From: Xenorhabdus griffiniae
GTDB taxonomy: Bacteria; Pseudomonadota; Gammaproteobacteria; Enterobacterales; Enterobacteriaceae
Assembly (NCBI RefSeq): GCF_001028135.1
Contig: NZ_LDNM01000033.1
Coordinates: 1-38,437, forward strand
Reading direction: 5' to 3'
Length of the DNA stretch: 38,437 bases
Shown: piece by piece, positions 30,611 to 38,437 of the stretch
Position numbering within the stretch: position 1 is the first letter of the stretch
Layout: every line of letters starts with the position of its first letter
Position numbers and translations under genes: made by a program
The notes under the pieces: model-generated
Told to the model about the DNA's origin: nothing
The model's input: only the letters and a program-made list of their open reading frames with translations
The model's database searches: none

Positions 30611-31408
30611 ATGGCTATTTCTATCAAAACAGAAGAAGACATTCAGAAAATGCGGGTTGCCGGACGTCTGGCCGCCGAAGTTCTGGAAATGATTGAGCCT
30701 TACGTTAAGGCGGGCGTCACTACGGGTGAACTTGATCGTATCTGCCACAAGCACATAACCGAAAAACAACAGGCCATCTCGGCTTGTCTGGGCTATCACG
30801 GCTTCCCTAAATCCGTGTGCATCTCCGTCAATGACGTGGTTTGCCACGGCATTCCAAGCGATGATAAGGCGCTGAAAGAAGGGGATATCGTCAATATCGA
30901 CGTGACCGTCATCAAAGATGAGTTCCACGGTGATACGTCTAAAATGTTTATTGTCGGCAAGCCCACCATTCAAGGTGAGCGCCTGTGTCGCGTCACGCAG
31001 GAAAGCTTGTATCTTGCCCTGAAAATGGTTAAACCCGGCATCCGTCTGCGTACCATCGGCAAGACAATTCAGCAATTTGTCGAAAGTCACGATTATTCTG
31101 TTGTCCGCGAATACTGCGGTCACGGTATCGGCAGAGGCTTCCACGAAGAACCTCATGTTCTGCATTATGATGCGGATGATGGCGGCGTGATATTGCAAAA
31201 AGGGATGGCATTCACCATTGAGCCGATGGTCAACGCGGGTGATTTTCGTATCCGCTCTATGAAAGATGGCTGGACAGTTAAAACCAAAGATCGCGGTTGG
31301 TCTGCTCAGTATGAGCACACTATTGTCGTTACCGATAATGGTTGTGAAATCATGACATGGCGCCAAGAAGAAGAAGCACATATCTCGGCAGTATTAGAAA
31401 ACGCATAA
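30611..31408 (+). CDS. map: Methionine aminopeptidase, type I
   Basis: Map removes the initiator methionine from nascent proteins. The two-metal ligands fall at the E. coli numbers: D97, D108, H171, E204 and E235, with H79 and H178 also in place. It has 265 residues (264 in E. coli). GGAC lies 7 bases before the ATG. It is divergent from rpsB, as in E. coli, and is followed by a terminator. Confidence 0.98.
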   Translation: MAISIKTEEDIQKMRVAGRLAAEVLEMIEPYVKAGVTTGELDRICHKHITEKQQAISACLGYHGFPKSVCISVNDVVCHGIPSDDKALKEGDIVNIDVTVIKDEFHGDTSKMFIVGKPTIQGERLCRVTQESLYLALKMVKPGIRLRTIGKTIQQFVESHDYSVVREYCGHGIGRGFHEEPHVLHYDADDGGVILQKGMAFTIEPMVNAGDFRIRSMKDGWTVKTKDRGWSAQYEHTIVVTDNGCEIMTWRQEEEAHISAVLENA

Positions 31409-31444
31409 TTGCCCGCTAATACAATTTATTAAATTTAATCAACA

Positions 31445-31480
31445 AGCTCCCTGTTATCTTCAACCCACCGGGAGCTTTTA
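31445..31480 (+). terminator. Intrinsic terminator between map and glnD
   Basis: AAGCTCCC (31445-31452) pairs with GGGAGCTT (31471-31478), followed by TTAT. The loop of 18 nt is long, so efficiency is uncertain. Confidence 0.65.
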
Positions 31481-31562
31481 TCTCTGTCAATAATCCCTGT
31501 TCAACCTATCATTTTCTCAGTAATCTGATCATCATGGGCTTTCTCACGATAGGTTTCTGCAT

Positions 31563-34217
31563 ATGCCGGTTGATATCTCCTTAGCGCAAGCACCCGTTCC
31601 CCCCCTTTCTCCTGTGGAGTTTTCCCACGATGATCTGCAATTCCCCGCCCTTAAACAGCACGTTGATGAATTCCAGCTCTGGCTTGAACACGCATTCAAG
31701 GCAGGGATCTCACCGGATGCACTGATTTACACCCGCAGTGACTATATTGATCAACTTTTAAAACGATTATGGCAGGAACAGGGATTTGATCCGATCGATT
31801 CCTTTTCCCTGATTGCGGTAGGTGGCTATGGTCGCCGCGAATTACATCCTCTCTCTGACATTGACCTATTGATTCTGAGCAAATTGCCATTAACTGAAGA
31901 ACAATCAGCCCGTCTTGGCCAGTTTATTGCCCTACTTTGGGATATCCGGCTTGAAGTCGGTCATAGTGTCAGGACATTCGAAGAATGTCAGCAAAAAGGG
32001 CTTTCCGACCCCACTATAGCGACTAATCTCATTGAATCCCGCCTGATTTGCGGAAATTTGCCGCTATTTTTGCGATTACAGAAATATATTTTCAGTGATG
32101 ATTTCTGGCCATCCGCTCAATTTTTCGCAGCCAAAATTACGGAACAACAGGAACGCCATCAACGCTATCACAGCACCAGTTACAATCTGGAGCCAGATAT
32201 CAAAAGCAGCCCAGGTGGCCTGCGCGATATCCATACCTTACTTTGGGTTGCTCATCGCCATTTTGGTGCTACCTCCTTAGATGAAATGGTCAATTTTGGT
32301 TTCCTGACCCAAGAAGAACGCAATGAATTGAACGAATGTCAGAAGTTTCTCTGGCGTATCCGTTTTGCGCTTCATTTGGTGGTTACCCGTTACGATAACC
32401 GGTTGCTGTTCGAAAGCCAGTTTAGTGTCGCCAGACTACTCGGCTATGAAGGGGAAAGAAATCAGCCGGTCGAGCGAATGATGAAAGATTTCTATCGCAT
32501 GACCCGCCGTGTCAGTGAGCTAAATAACATGCTGCTGCAACTGTTTAATGAAGCCATTTTGGCACTGCAACCTAATGAAAAACCCCGCTTCCTGAACACC
32601 GAATTTCAATTGCGGGGAAACCTTATCGATCTCATTGATGAAACACTGTTTAGCCGCGATCCCATTTCAATATTGAGAATGTTTTATCACATGGCTGAAC
32701 ATCATGAAATTGAGGGGATCTATTCCACGACATTACGCCAACTTCGCTATGCCCGCAGAAACCTGACTACGCCGTTATGCGAACTCCCCGAAGCACGAAA
32801 AATTTTCATGGATATTCTGCGCCACCCCCGTGCAGTTACAGGGGCATTACTCCCGATGCACCTGCATAGTGTCCTGGGGGCTTACATGCCATTTTGGAGT
32901 CATATTGTCGGCCAGATGCAATTTGACCTTTTTCATGCTTATACCGTTGATGAACACACCATCCGCGTACTGCAAAAACTGGAAAGTTTTGCTGATGAAA
33001 ACAACCGCGTGATCCACCCGCTGTGTGTTGAACTTTATCCGCACCTGCCTCAGCCAGAGCTACTGCGATTGGCGGCGTTTTTCCATGATATTGCCAAAGG
33101 ACGCAACGGTGACCATTCTGAACTCGGTGCCAAAGATGCCTTCGCATTCGCACTACAGCATGGCCTGACCAACCACGAAGCCGAATTGGTGGAATGGCTG
33201 GTTTGCGACCATCTGCTGATGTCAGTGACCGCACAACGTCGGGATATTCAAGATCCTGAAGTTATTCAACAATTTGCCAGTCAGGTTAAAAACCAAAATC
33301 GCCTTAATTACTTAGCCTGCCTGACTGTTGCAGATATTTGCGCCACCAACGCTAAACTGTGGAATAGCTGGAAACAGAGCCTGATACGTGAACTCTATTT
33401 CGCCACTAAAACCCAATTACACCAAGGTATCCAAAACACCCCTGATTTACGGGAACGCATCCATAACAATCGCTTGCAGGCATTGGCTCTTCTGCGCCAG
33501 GAAGAAATTAACGAACAGCGCTTGCACAACATCTGGAGCCGTTGCCATGCAGATTATTTCCTGCGCCATACCCCCGACCAATTAGCGTGGCACGCTAGCC
33601 ATTTAATCCATCACCTCCCCCCGGAACCCATGGTTTTGATCAGCACCGCATTTTCTCACGGTGGCACAGAAATTTTCATTTGGTGCCAGGATCGGCCTTC
33701 GCTTTTTGCGGCTGTTGTAGGGGAATTGGACAAGCGTAATTTAAGTGTCCATGATGCTCAAATCTTCACTAATCGTGATGAAATGGCGATGGATACATTT
33801 GTCGTTTTAGATCCTAACGGTCATCCACTGGCGTTTGATCGCCACGAACCTATCCGCCGTGCCTTATTGAAAGTCGTGAATGATCCGCATCCTGACGTCC
33901 CAAAGGCACGCAATCTGTCTGCCAAGTTGCGCCATTTTAATGTCCCTACCAAAGTCAACTTCTTACCGACAAAAAATGCTCGCCGTACTTACATGGAATT
34001 GGTCGCATTGGATCAACCAGGATTATTGGCACGGGTAGGTAATATTTTCGCCGAATTGGGGGTTTTCTTACATGGAGCACGCATTACGACTATTGGCGAA
34101 CGTGTGGAAGACTTTTTTGTATTGGCGGATAAAGATCAAAACGCATTACATAAAAAAATAAGGGATGAACTCTCAGAAAGGTTGACAGAGGCTCTCAACA
34201 CACGAGATAAACTATAG
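31563..34217 (+). CDS. glnD: PII uridylyltransferase / uridylyl-removing enzyme
   Basis: GlnD senses glutamine and adds or removes UMP on PII proteins, setting glutamine synthetase activity and NtrB/NtrC signalling. It has an N-terminal nucleotidyltransferase domain with [17 protein letters not shown] (D99, D101), a central HD domain with [17 protein letters not shown] (uridylyl removal), and two C-terminal ACT domains beginning near [20 protein letters not shown] and [17 protein letters not shown]. It has 884 residues (890 in E. coli). dapD follows after 37 bp. Confidence 0.97.
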   Translation: MPVDISLAQAPVPPLSPVEFSHDDLQFPALKQHVDEFQLWLEHAFKAGISPDALIYTRSDYIDQLLKRLWQEQGFDPIDSFSLIAVGGYGRRELHPLSDIDLLILSKLPLTEEQSARLGQFIALLWDIRLEVGHSVRTFEECQQKGLSDPTIATNLIESRLICGNLPLFLRLQKYIFSDDFWPSAQFFAAKITEQQERHQRYHSTSYNLEPDIKSSPGGLRDIHTLLWVAHRHFGATSLDEMVNFGFLTQEERNELNECQKFLWRIRFALHLVVTRYDNRLLFESQFSVARLLGYEGERNQPVERMMKDFYRMTRRVSELNNMLLQLFNEAILALQPNEKPRFLNTEFQLRGNLIDLIDETLFSRDPISILRMFYHMAEHHEIEGIYSTTLRQLRYARRNLTTPLCELPEARKIFMDILRHPRAVTGALLPMHLHSVLGAYMPFWSHIVGQMQFDLFHAYTVDEHTIRVLQKLESFADENNRVIHPLCVELYPHLPQPELLRLAAFFHDIAKGRNGDHSELGAKDAFAFALQHGLTNHEAELVEWLVCDHLLMSVTAQRRDIQDPEVIQQFASQVKNQNRLNYLACLTVADICATNAKLWNSWKQSLIRELYFATKTQLHQGIQNTPDLRERIHNNRLQALALLRQEEINEQRLHNIWSRCHADYFLRHTPDQLAWHASHLIHHLPPEPMVLISTAFSHGGTEIFIWCQDRPSLFAAVVGELDKRNLSVHDAQIFTNRDEMAMDTFVVLDPNGHPLAFDRHEPIRRALLKVVNDPHPDVPKARNLSAKLRHFNVPTKVNFLPTKNARRTYMELVALDQPGLLARVGNIFAELGVFLHGARITTIGERVEDFFVLADKDQNALHKKIRDELSERLTEALNTRDKL

Positions 34218-34254
34218 CAAGATTCTCTTAACAGAAATTAGGAACCGCATACTT

Positions 34255-35079
34255 ATGCAGCAATTACAAACGACTATCGAAAATGCATTTGAAGACCGCG
34301 TCAACATCACCCCAACTACTGTTGATAGCGCAACCCGTGATGCCATTAATCAGGTTATTCAAATGCTGGACAGTGGCAAACTGCGGGTTGCTGAAAAAAT
34401 CGACGGAGAGTGGGTAACTCATCAATGGCTGAAAAAAGCGGTATTGCTTTCCTTCCGCATTAATGACAATCAAGTGATGGAAGGGGCTGAAAGCCGCTAT
34501 TTCGACAAAGTACCGATGAAATTTGCTGACTATGATCAGGCTCGTTTCGAAAAAGAAGGATTCCGGGTCGTGCCTCCTGCGGCTGTCCGCCAGGGGGCTT
34601 ATATTGCCCGCAATACCGTATTGATGCCATCTTATGTCAACCTCGGTGCTTACGTGGATGAAGGCACAATGGTAGACACTTGGGCAACCGTCGGTTCCTG
34701 CGCACAAATCGGTAAAAATGTTCACTTATCCGGTGGTGTTGGCATTGGCGGTGTCCTGGAGCCATTGCAGGCCAACCCAACCATCATTGAAGACAACTGC
34801 TTTATCGGTGCACGCTCTGAGATTGTAGAAGGCGTAATCGTAGAAGAAGGCTCCGTGATCTCAATGGGGGTTTACATCGGCCAGAGCACCAAAATCTACG
34901 ATCGTGAAACCGGCGAAATCCATTATGGTCACGTACCCGCAGGTTCTGTCGTCGTCTCCGGTAATCTTCCGTCAAAAGATGGCAGCTACAGCCTATATTG
35001 CGCTGTTATCGTGAAAAAGGTGGATGCCAAAACCCGTGGCAAAGTGGGTATTAATGAACTGCTGAGAAATATTGATTAA
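34255..35079 (+). CDS. dapD: Tetrahydrodipicolinate N-succinyltransferase
   Basis: DapD makes N-succinyl-2-amino-6-ketopimelate in the lysine/diaminopimelate pathway. It is a trimer with a left-handed beta helix; the hexapeptide-rich part runs from about residue 105 to 235. Motifs include [20 protein letters not shown] and [14 protein letters not shown]. At 274 residues it equals E. coli. AGGA lies about 11 bases before the ATG. A hairpin follows before yaeH. Confidence 0.98.
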   Translation: MQQLQTTIENAFEDRVNITPTTVDSATRDAINQVIQMLDSGKLRVAEKIDGEWVTHQWLKKAVLLSFRINDNQVMEGAESRYFDKVPMKFADYDQARFEKEGFRVVPPAAVRQGAYIARNTVLMPSYVNLGAYVDEGTMVDTWATVGSCAQIGKNVHLSGGVGIGGVLEPLQANPTIIEDNCFIGARSEIVEGVIVEEGSVISMGVYIGQSTKIYDRETGEIHYGHVPAGSVVVSGNLPSKDGSYSLYCAVIVKKVDAKTRGKVGINELLRNID

Positions 35080-35094
35080 ATAAAAAACAACCGC

Positions 35095-35112
35095 GCCACC
35101 CATTAGGGTGGC
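35095..35112 (+). terminator. Hairpin between dapD and yaeH
   Basis: GCCACCC (35095-35101) pairs with GGGTGGC (35106-35112) around ATTA. TGTTAATATT follows, a poor U-tract, so partial termination or mRNA 3'-end protection is more likely than full termination. Confidence 0.55.
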
Positions 35113-35141
35113 TGTTAATATTAATAACTAGGTAGCGCACT

Positions 35142-35528
35142 ATGTACGATAACTTGAAAAGTTTGGGGATCACACATCCTGAAGATATTGATCGCTATAG
35201 CCTCCGTCAGGAAGCGAATAACGACATCCTGAAGATTTATTTCCGCAAGGACAAAGGCGAATTCTTCGCCAAAAGCGTTAAATTTAAGTATCCACGCCAG
35301 TTAAAGACCATCTCTGACGCCCACTCTAGCCAGGGTTATAAAGAAGTCAAAGAGATCAACACCAACCTGCGTTATGTTATTGAAGAGTTAGATCAGATTT
35401 GTAAACGTGATCAAATAGAAGTGGATTTACAACGCAAAATTCTCGACGACTTACGCCATTTAGAACACGTCGTTGCAAACAAAATTGCAGAAATTGAAGC
35501 CGATTTGGAAAAATTGGCCCGCAAGTAA
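35142..35528 (+). CDS. yaeH: UPF0325 family protein YaeH, function unknown
   Basis: This is a small charged cytoplasmic protein, with no signal peptide or membrane segment. It is nearly the same as E. coli YaeH in length (128 residues) and in sequence, for example [20 protein letters not shown] and [10 protein letters not shown]. The C-terminal half (about residues 75-128) is rich in Glu, Lys and Leu, probably a coiled coil. No function is established for the family that I know of. It follows dapD as in E. coli and is the last gene of the collinear block. Confidence 0.92.
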   Translation: MYDNLKSLGITHPEDIDRYSLRQEANNDILKIYFRKDKGEFFAKSVKFKYPRQLKTISDAHSSQGYKEVKEINTNLRYVIEELDQICKRDQIEVDLQRKILDDLRHLEHVVANKIAEIEADLEKLARK

Positions 35529-35554
35529 ATGTAAATGATGTCCGTTTGTTATAC

Positions 35555-35601
35555 ACCGCTTATCCTTCCCAATGCTCAAACCCAATAAAGGCATAAGCGG
35601 T
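35555..35601. repeat. Inverted repeat between convergent yaeH and yqcA
   Basis: ACCGCTTAT (35555-35563) is complementary to ATAAGCGGT (35593-35601). Inside them CCTT and AAGG can extend the stem past a one-base bulge. There is no U-tract on either side. It lies at the junction between the E. coli-like block and the yqcA-syd cluster. Confidence 0.5.
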
Positions 35602-35617
35602 ATCATCGATCACGTTC

Positions 35618-36064
35618 TTACAACAAAGCCCCCCACGTCTTAATCCAGTCTTGGGCAAAGACCTCAGGTTCAACGACTTCAATCGCATCAATCAGCAACA
35701 TCTCACCGATTCGTTTGGCTCCCTGTTCCTGTAACAGTTCATCAAAAGTACGGCCCCCCCCACAGAAAGTGTCGTAACTGCTGTCACCTAACGCAATCAC
35801 GCCATAGCTCAGATCGGGCTGATAGCCCGACTTATCATTTAATTCTGTATAGAGCGGCTGGATATTGTCAGGCAGATCGCCTTGTCCTGTTGTCGAAGTG
35901 ACCACTAAAACAACGTGTTGCAAATACTCTTGCCATTGTTCTAAGGTTGCATCTTCAAAAACTGCAACCTCGTGCCCCAGCGGCTCAAGGATCTGCTGCG
36001 CTTCTTCCGCAACCGCTAATGCATTGCCATAAACTGTACCAACGAAAACACCAATCTTTGCCAT
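35618..36064 (-). CDS. yqcA: Flavodoxin-like protein YqcA (MioC family)
   Basis: A small FMN-binding flavodoxin fold protein. The phosphate-binding loop is GTVYGNAL near residue 9, and [15 protein letters not shown] and [17 protein letters not shown] are the later FMN loops. The physiological partner is not established. The ATG at 36064 begins MAKIGVFVG as in E. coli and has AAGAGAT upstream; an ATG at 36103 would overlap truC without a ribosome site. It has 148 residues (149 in E. coli). A run of eight G (35754-35761 on the plus strand as C) encodes part of the CGGGR loop. It follows truC, as in E. coli. Confidence 0.9.
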   Translation of the reverse strand: MAKIGVFVGTVYGNALAVAEEAQQILEPLGHEVAVFEDATLEQWQEYLQHVVLVVTSTTGQGDLPDNIQPLYTELNDKSGYQPDLSYGVIALGDSSYDTFCGGGRTFDELLQEQGAKRIGEMLLIDAIEVVEPEVFAQDWIKTWGALL

Positions 36065-36099
36065 AAATATTGATCTCTTTAATCGGTTTGATACTGCGT

Positions 36100-36852
36100 T
36101 CATTCATGAATAGGGAGACATTCCAGATCAGACACAATACCCTGCCAGCCAAATTGTTCAAGCAAATGCTGCCATGATTGATCCCAGCGTGCAGTCAGAA
36201 GAAGGTTTTCTCCTGTCACCGGATGCTTGAGTTGAAGATGGCTGGCATGCAGCATTAACCTGCCAGTCTGATAATATTTAACAACGCCTCGATTTTGTCG
36301 CAAATCGCCGTGCGTGGTATCCCCAATGATCGGATGTCGAATATGTGCCATATGCCGCCGCAATTGATGTTTACGACCGGTCTTTGGCATCAGCTCCAAC
36401 AGGCTGAAACGAGAGGTTGGATAACGCCCTATCTCAACCGGACACTCTGCGTTTGCCAATGAACGGTAAGAAGTCACGGCGGGTTGCGCTGCTCGATCTG
36501 TATCAGCAAATTTATCCGCAATTTTATCCAACTGTTCCATTAGGGCATAGTCGATAATATCATCACCTTCAACATAACCCCGCACAACGGCGTGATACGT
36601 TTTTTGTATCTCGTGGAATTCAAATTGTTGCGAAAGTGCTCTGGCGACGTCACTGGAAAGCGCCATCAGCAAAACGCCCGATGTGGGTTTGTCCAGACGA
36701 TGGACAGGAAAAACATGCTGCCCAATTTGATCACGCAATGTCTGCATCACAAAAACCGTTTCATGGCGTGCCAGCCAGCTGCGGTGAACCAACCATCCGG
36801 CGGGTTTATTGACCGCAACAATATGTTCATCCTGATAAATGATCTCCAGCAT
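36100..36852 (-). CDS. truC: tRNA pseudouridine(65) synthase TruC
   Basis: TruC makes pseudouridine at position 65 of tRNA-Ile and tRNA-Asp. It is a RluA-family enzyme; the catalytic Asp is in [13 protein letters not shown] near residue 53, and further motifs are [23 protein letters not shown] and [14 protein letters not shown]. The start at 36852 begins MLEIIYQDE as in E. coli, with AGGA 8 bases upstream; an ATG at 36861 lies too close to that site. It has 250 residues (260 in E. coli). The yqcC stop and this ATG are one base apart (TGACATG), so translation is coupled. Confidence 0.95.
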   Translation of the reverse strand: MLEIIYQDEHIVAVNKPAGWLVHRSWLARHETVFVMQTLRDQIGQHVFPVHRLDKPTSGVLLMALSSDVARALSQQFEFHEIQKTYHAVVRGYVEGDDIIDYALMEQLDKIADKFADTDRAAQPAVTSYRSLANAECPVEIGRYPTSRFSLLELMPKTGRKHQLRRHMAHIRHPIIGDTTHGDLRQNRGVVKYYQTGRLMLHASHLQLKHPVTGENLLLTARWDQSWQHLLEQFGWQGIVSDLECLPIHE

Positions 36853-36853
36853 G

Positions 36854-37180
36854 TCAGACATCCTGCATAAACAGGTTATCTAATGCCCGTAAATGTTCAA
36901 GCAAAGGTAAAAAACGCGCCGCGTCTTCTTTAAAAGCCTCTTCAAAATAGGGGGCAATGGAAAATGCCGTCGGCAGGCTGGCATCCTGCTCTATCAGGGC
37001 ACGCATCCTTGGGATTAACACCCACTGAAGCCACTCTTCTGCTGACATGGTATCAATGGAAAAAGGTTCGGTGCTGTCAAAGGCTTCTGGTTTAGGGGGG
37101 TAATTTTGCCATACCCCCACCATTTTCATGGTAGCTTCAATGAGCTGTAATTTATGTAAAATTTGTTTCTCGATACTCAT
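36854..37180 (-). CDS. yqcC: DUF446 family protein YqcC
   Basis: A 108-residue soluble protein of unknown function, helical by composition. The conserved core is EPFSIDTMSAEEWLQWVLIPRMRALIE, given here as its two parts DTMSAEEWLQW and VLIPRMRAL, followed by SIAPYFEEAF. Start at the ATG at 37180 matches the E. coli length (109); an upstream ATG or alternative start at 37237 has no family support. The ribosome site is weak. It is coupled to truC downstream, and its conserved pairing with truC suggests a tRNA-modification link, which is unproven. Confidence 0.88.
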   Translation of the reverse strand: MSIEKQILHKLQLIEATMKMVGVWQNYPPKPEAFDSTEPFSIDTMSAEEWLQWVLIPRMRALIEQDASLPTAFSIAPYFEEAFKEDAARFLPLLEHLRALDNLFMQDV

Positions 37181-37349
37181 GATGTTTCGTCTGATGCTTG
37201 TCTGTTGTTCAGATGACAAAAACTGCCACCGTGTCATTGGGACGTAAGAGTATCATTGATATGATTTCAGCGGAAAAGTTACGGTAGGAAAAAGGTGGCG
37301 ATAGCTAAAAGCAAACAGTTGAAATAAACAGTTATGGCAATACAAATGA

Positions 37350-37571
37350 GTAAGAGGAGAGAGGTTCTCTCTCCTCTTGAGTGGCTGTCATAGCAATCCT
37401 GCTACATGGGGTGCTTCCTGCTCATTTCCCTGACAAAATACATCCTTGTTAGTTATCCTTTATTATACTGATAGTTTTTAGCATTCCTGCCTATACCTAA
37501 TCATCCTTGTACCATCTTCCCGATGGGTTTATTCCCTGGTTATTGTTTTGCAGTGGTTCCTTGCGGAACAG
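37350..37571 (-). ncRNA. csrB: CsrB-type regulatory RNA (sequesters CsrA), approximate ends
   Basis: The minus strand between syd and yqcC carries about 11 GGA motifs in about 220 nt. Several sit in the loops of perfect hairpins: TTCC-gcaa-GGAA (37557-37568, GGA in the stem), CCATC-gggaa-GATGG (37512-37526), GCA-ggaa-TGC (37481-37490) and TAGCA-ggat-TGCTA (37391-37404). Others are AAGGATG, AAGGATA, CAGGGAA and CAGGAAG. This is the hallmark of CsrB/CsrC/RsmZ RNAs, which bind many CsrA dimers and relieve CsrA repression. E. coli csrB lies at the same place, between syd and yqcC, but is longer (about 369 nt). A UvrY box lies at about -175. A 12-bp terminator-like stem ends the RNA. The 5' end is estimated from a weak -10 (TAGATC at 37578-37583). 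No coding ORF is supported in this 599-bp region. Confidence 0.88.
37352..37378 (-). terminator. Terminator hairpin of the CsrB RNA
   Basis: A perfect 12-bp stem, AAGAGGAGAGAG (37352-37363) with CTCTCTCCTCTT (37367-37378), has a 3-nt loop. On the minus strand it is followed by ACTCATTTG, a poor U-tract. The stem itself contains one GGA. Confidence 0.75.
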
Positions 37572-37660
37572 TGAAAGGATCTACGATCCAGCGTCTTGAA
37601 ACAAGCAACTGAATCAGCATCGTAAGAGATATGAAAAATGCACATTGAGGTAATATCACG

Positions 37661-37673
37661 CATATTATTGATA
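37661..37673 (-). promoter_or_regulatory. IHF-like site upstream of csrB
   Basis: TATCAATAATATG on the minus strand matches the IHF consensus WATCAANNNNTTR at all but one defined position. It lies between the UvrY box and the csrB promoter, where IHF bending would bring bound UvrY to the polymerase, as described for csrB/rsmZ-type promoters. Confidence 0.5.
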
Positions 37674-37715
37674 TAGCATAAAAATAATTTCACCAAATAA
37701 TATTCACGCCATGAT

Positions 37716-37756
37716 TAGAAGAGATATCTCACGTGAAATGTGAGATATCTCTTACA
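37716..37756 (-). promoter_or_regulatory. Paired UvrY/GacA boxes upstream of csrB
   Basis: TGTGAG-N6-CTTACA at 37739-37756 matches the UvrY/GacA upstream activating consensus TGTAAG-N6-CTTACA, with the G variant I recall from E. coli csrB. A second, degenerate copy lies in the opposite orientation at 37716-37733. Together they form a perfect inverted repeat with 14-bp arms (37719-37732 and 37740-37753), and the centres of the two GAGATATCTC cores are 21 bp apart, two helical turns. The good box is centred about 176 bp upstream of the estimated csrB start, as in E. coli. Confidence 0.88.
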
Positions 37757-37779
37757 AAAAAGCTAACCAATATCTGCAA

Positions 37780-38331
37780 TTAACTGCACATAACAGGATT
37801 GATAACCGAAAGGAAACTTGCCAAATCTGCGGATAACATTTTCCGATCCTGGCGACCAAACTGTTCAAGAATCACTTGCCCTGTCAAATTACACACAGAG
37901 ATCAAGCCCATATCGGAATCGGTCGTCCCAATAAAAACAGTAGGCGAGAGCTTTAACCGCTTCTGTGTAACAAGATGACCAATCAGGTTTTCCTGCAAGC
38001 GAATAAAATCATCTTCACTCCATGCCTGAATCAGGCTGAAATTTTGGCCGGCAAAACTGGCCGTCATATCACCCGCAACCTGCATCACATAATAATCATG
38101 GATGGAGTCCTGCAAACGGATCTCCAGTGCAGTTTCTACCTTGCTGAGTTTTTCCTGCGCAGAAAACGACCGTGGAAGCCAATGCACCACCCCATCTCCC
38201 GTGCGCTCGATACAGGGTGAAGGTATGCCATACAACTCACTGCTGGCTGGCGGAAACCCTGTTCTCTCTTGCCATAATTCAACATAACGGCGGGTAAAGT
38301 CAGAGAGTGCCTCTGTCACATTAAAGGTCAT
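37780..38331 (-). CDS. syd: SecY-interacting protein Syd
   Basis: Syd is a peripheral inner-membrane protein that binds SecY and can monitor or disrupt faulty SecYE complexes. It has 183 residues (181 in E. coli), no membrane segment, and family features such as ELYGIPSPCIERTGDGVVHW, then FSLIQAWSEDDFIRLQENLIGH, and a C-terminal FIGTTDSDMGLISVCNLTG. The ATG at 38331 has a weak ribosome site. It lies upstream of csrB in the same direction, as in E. coli. The remaining 106 bp to the right edge hold no gene. Confidence 0.93.
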   Translation of the reverse strand: MTFNVTEALSDFTRRYVELWQERTGFPPASSELYGIPSPCIERTGDGVVHWLPRSFSAQEKLSKVETALEIRLQDSIHDYYVMQVAGDMTASFAGQNFSLIQAWSEDDFIRLQENLIGHLVTQKRLKLSPTVFIGTTDSDMGLISVCNLTGQVILEQFGRQDRKMLSADLASFLSVINPVMCS

Positions 38332-38437
38332 ATGATTATATCATCCACATTTTCAGGCTTATAAGGGTGATGTTACCCAGGGCAACCGCATGAATGATCA
38401 AATAACATTCAGGTTAGAAAATCCTGCTTGTAATACC

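Noticed and set aside
30560-31381. A 273-residue open frame on the minus strand covering map
   Set aside because: It is fully antisense to map, whose catalytic residues all fall at the E. coli positions. The antisense product resembles no family I recognise and looks like a codon-bias shadow.
37540-37661. A short minus-strand frame (about 27-41 codons) ending near 37540 in the csrB promoter region
   Set aside because: It overlaps the expected csrB promoter and 5' end, has no ribosome site, and the region is better explained as regulatory DNA.

Overview
This window is a chromosomal segment from a member of the Enterobacterales. The protein sequences, gene order and lengths follow the Escherichia coli 4-5 min region closely. 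The moderate A+T content and the missing or replaced accessory genes suggest Morganellaceae, most likely Xenorhabdus or a close relative; the genus is an inference from general resemblance. Nearly all of the content is core housekeeping genes, and I found no phage, IS element, CRISPR array or toxin/secretion system.

Layout. The left edge (1-160) carries the promoter region of an rRNA operon that runs leftward out of the window. Next come gmhB (-) and the MetJ-controlled methionine importer metNIQ (+), followed by rcsF, trmO and proS (+). Then nlpE (-), rof (+), tilS (-) and a DMT-family transporter (-) that occupies the place where E. coli has ldcC/yaeR. A long leftward block (about 10.5-30.2 kb) carries accA, dnaE, rnhB, lpxB, lpxA, fabZ, lpxD, skp, bamA, rseP, cdsA, uppS, dxr, frr, pyrH, tsf and rpsB. 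This block links lipid A synthesis, outer-membrane assembly, undecaprenyl and isoprenoid precursor synthesis, and translation. map, glnD, dapD and yaeH run rightward from the rpsB-map divergent region. The E. coli order ends at yaeH; what follows is the yqcA-truC-yqcC-csrB-syd cluster, which lies far away in E. coli.

The most valuable non-coding content is in the approximately 600 bp between yqcC and syd. On the minus strand it holds a CsrB-type regulatory RNA: about 11 GGA motifs, several in perfect hairpin loops, with a 12-bp terminator-like stem. It is preceded at about -175 by a perfect UvrY/GacA box that forms half of a 35-bp inverted repeat with a second, degenerate box exactly 21 bp away, and by an IHF-like site. 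Other non-coding features are the rrn P1 promoter, MetJ operators filling the metN promoter spacer, an rpsB (t44-type) leader, tandem repeats upstream of tsf (18 bp x 3) and of rpsB (15 bp x 3), a 12-C homopolymer after rof, and a set of intrinsic terminators.

I do not see a clearly undescribed multi-gene system. The items worth follow-up are regulatory and structural.
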